In this document: positions 21,936 to 22,600 of the stretch, piece after piece | How the letters are laid out: each line of letters begins with the position of its first letter | Position numbering within the stretch: position 1 is the stretch's first letter | IMG/VR virus record: IMGVR_UViG_3300002144_000141 | Location: 1-22,600 of that record | Source: a virus | Strand: one strand, 5' to 3' | Length of the DNA: 22,600 nucleotides | The notes under the pieces: model-generated | What the model saw: only the letters and a program-made list of their open reading frames with translations | Databases searched by the model: none | Told to the model about the DNA's origin: nothing | Translations under genes and position numbers: made by a program

Positions 21936-21969
21936 TCAATGTGGTCAATACGCCTCATTGCACAATGTG
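21902..21969. repeat. Three spaced dyads CATTGNNCAATGTG
   Basis: CATTGCGTGATGTG (21902), CATTGCTCAATGTG (21930) and CATTGCACAATGTG (21956) are spaced 28 and 26 nt apart. The last two have perfect 5-bp arms. Looser CATT...AATG pairs occur at 21741-21752 and 21833-21846. The array ends 17 nt before the stop of the leftward gene at 21986. Confidence 0.75.
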
Positions 21970-21985
21970 GGATTATCGCGTCAAG

Positions 21986-22195
21986 CTAGTAGGACGGGCC
22001 TTTGATGAGTCCGATTAGTCTGACGCCTTCCTCACCCTTCAACCTGCAATCACATTCCCCATCATGGGAGAGCCACTCAGATACCTGCGCTTCGAGCAGC
22101 CGAACAATGCGATCATGCTCAAACTTCTCACCCTCGTTGTAGCCGAGCTGGTAATCCCAAGTTGTATCGTCTGCCGGTACAGGTGTATCGCCCAT
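21986..22195 (-). CDS. Small hypothetical leftward protein, 69 aa
   Basis: The start is ATG 22195-22193, with GAAGGAG 5-6 nt upstream on the minus strand, which is better than the longer frame starting near 22261. The product contains TTWDYQLGYNEGEKFEHDRI, then VRLLEAQVSEWLSHDGECDC, and ends GVRLIGLIKGPSY. The GYNEG helix and the I-x-LIKG end are familiar from unnamed early actinophage proteins. Two Cys (ECDC) may bind metal. The function is unknown. It is probably transcribed from the divergent region beside 22287. Confidence 0.7.
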   Translation of the reverse strand: MGDTPVPADDTTWDYQLGYNEGEKFEHDRIVRLLEAQVSEWLSHDGECDCRLKGEEGVRLIGLIKGPSY

Positions 22196-22286
22196 CGGTT
22201 CTCCTTCGTCATCTCCAAATATAGCTCTCGAACCATATAAGTGTTGCGCGGTAAGCACCACGTTGTTTTACAGTAATATCATGTAT
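22196..22286. promoter_or_regulatory. Divergent promoter region
   Basis: The gap separates the leftward gene at 22195 from a rightward gene at 22287. On the plus strand TAATAT (22274-22279) ends 7 nt before ATG 22287, so a leaderless start is possible. For the leftward gene TTATAT (minus strand, near 22237) is a candidate -10. No convincing -35 elements are visible. Confidence 0.35.
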
Positions 22287-22598
22287 ATGAAGAATAAAAA
22301 AGATAAAGCATTCATTCCAGTATTAGTCCTTGTAGGTCTTGGAGTTGTAGCGTTCGTCGCTACCCTCGGGGCCCATCAGATCGCCGGGTATCAGACTGAT
22401 GACCCTTTCTCAATCATTACCCACCACGAAGGTGAATATACTGTCACCCAGACAGTTGAATCTAATTGCCTGGTAGTAGAAAGCACTAGGACTATCAACT
22501 CCGATGGCACCCTTAGCCTCCTAGGCCATAAGGCTACTATATCTGATAGCGAGAATTGCATTGATGTAAGGTTTGATGAAAGTGGAGATGATGAGTAA
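22287..22598 (+). CDS. Membrane-anchored or exported small protein
   Basis: ATG 22287 (MKNKKDK) is preferred because it gives a basic N-terminus directly before one hydrophobic segment (AFIPVLVLVGLGVVAFVATL, residues about 8-27). ATG 22281 two codons earlier and TTG 22263 are alternatives. The remaining ~75 residues are polar and beta-rich (YTVTQTVESNCLVVESTRTI, SLLGHKATISDSENCIDVRF) with two Cys that could pair outside the cell, and an acidic end. No domain is recognised. An exclusion or envelope-modifying protein is possible but speculative. A -10-like TAATAT sits 7 nt upstream of the start, with no ribosome site. Confidence 0.6.
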   Translation: MKNKKDKAFIPVLVLVGLGVVAFVATLGAHQIAGYQTDDPFSIITHHEGEYTVTQTVESNCLVVESTRTINSDGTLSLLGHKATISDSENCIDVRFDESGDDE

Positions 22599-22600
22599 GC

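Larger units (their letters stand above)
21517..21985. other. Repeat-rich intergenic region, probable operator/origin region
   Basis: This gap of about 470 nt has no well-supported gene. It holds the palindrome TGTACGTACA (21731-21740), GTGCG-AG-CGCAC (21754-21765), two copies of AATATGGGAGCGT (21768, 21791), and GAGGGTA-10 nt-TACCCTC (21810-21833). It also holds GGGTA-CCTG-TACCC (21866-21879), a 23-bp direct repeat (21885, 21913) and three CATTG-N2-CAATG-type sites. See the separate repeat entries. Confidence 0.7.

Noticed and set aside
1-22600. tRNA genes, integrase, attachment site or insertion sequence
   Set aside because: None was visible on either strand by inspection; no cloverleaf, recombinase motif or terminal inverted repeats with a transposase frame were found.

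Overview
This window is part of the late (structural) region of a tailed dsDNA phage with a long non-contractile tail (siphovirus). The order is capsid, head-tail connectors, tail terminator, tail tube, tail assembly chaperones, a 1519-residue tape measure, minor tail proteins and fibres, then lysis, which is the usual siphovirus plan. A Gram-positive, probably actinobacterial, host is suggested by the actinophage-like connector proteins, an r1t-type holin, an M23 plus peptidoglycan-binding endolysin, GTG and TTG starts, and several promoters that appear to give leaderless mRNAs. Base composition is near balanced by eye, so a low- to mid-GC actinobacterium, perhaps freshwater or marine, is possible. 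That host call is inference. I see no integrase, tRNA, CRISPR array, insertion sequence or attachment site.

Layout. Positions 1-684 are the 3' end of the major capsid gene, closed by a strong terminator (700-735). Positions 850-2711 carry an adaptor, head closure, HK97 gp10-like protein and tail terminator. Positions 2731-4240 carry a small protein and two related tail tube proteins, the second with a C-terminal Ig-like domain, closed by a UUCG-loop terminator (4257-4285). Positions 4326-5404 are the G/GT tail assembly chaperone pair, with a canonical -1 slippery site T_TTT_TTA at 4949-4955. Positions 5449-10008 are the tape measure. Positions 10008-18715 hold distal tail, hub and fibre genes, including three glycine-rich adhesin-like proteins and several small beta-rich fibre or decoration proteins.

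The lysis region holds an M23 endolysin (18715-19407), an XhlA-like coiled-coil/membrane protein (19409-19648), a two-helix membrane protein (20763-21044) and an r1t-type holin (21037-21243). A leftward pair interrupts it: a DEDDy exonuclease with a zinc ribbon, and a small protein (19638-20608). A 12-bp perfect, probably bidirectional terminator (21274-21309) separates the rightward block from leftward small genes. The 21517-21985 gap is packed with direct and inverted repeats and looks like an operator or origin region.

Expression appears to rest on two devices. One is a box GGTA(A/G)(A/T)(A/C)T with no evident -35; at four genes it ends exactly 6 nt before ATG, so the transcript should start on the start codon. 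The other is dense translational coupling, with twelve TAATG stop/start overlaps. The most interesting leads are the leaderless promoter family, the repeat-rich gap, the glycine-rich fibre family and the twin tail tube genes.
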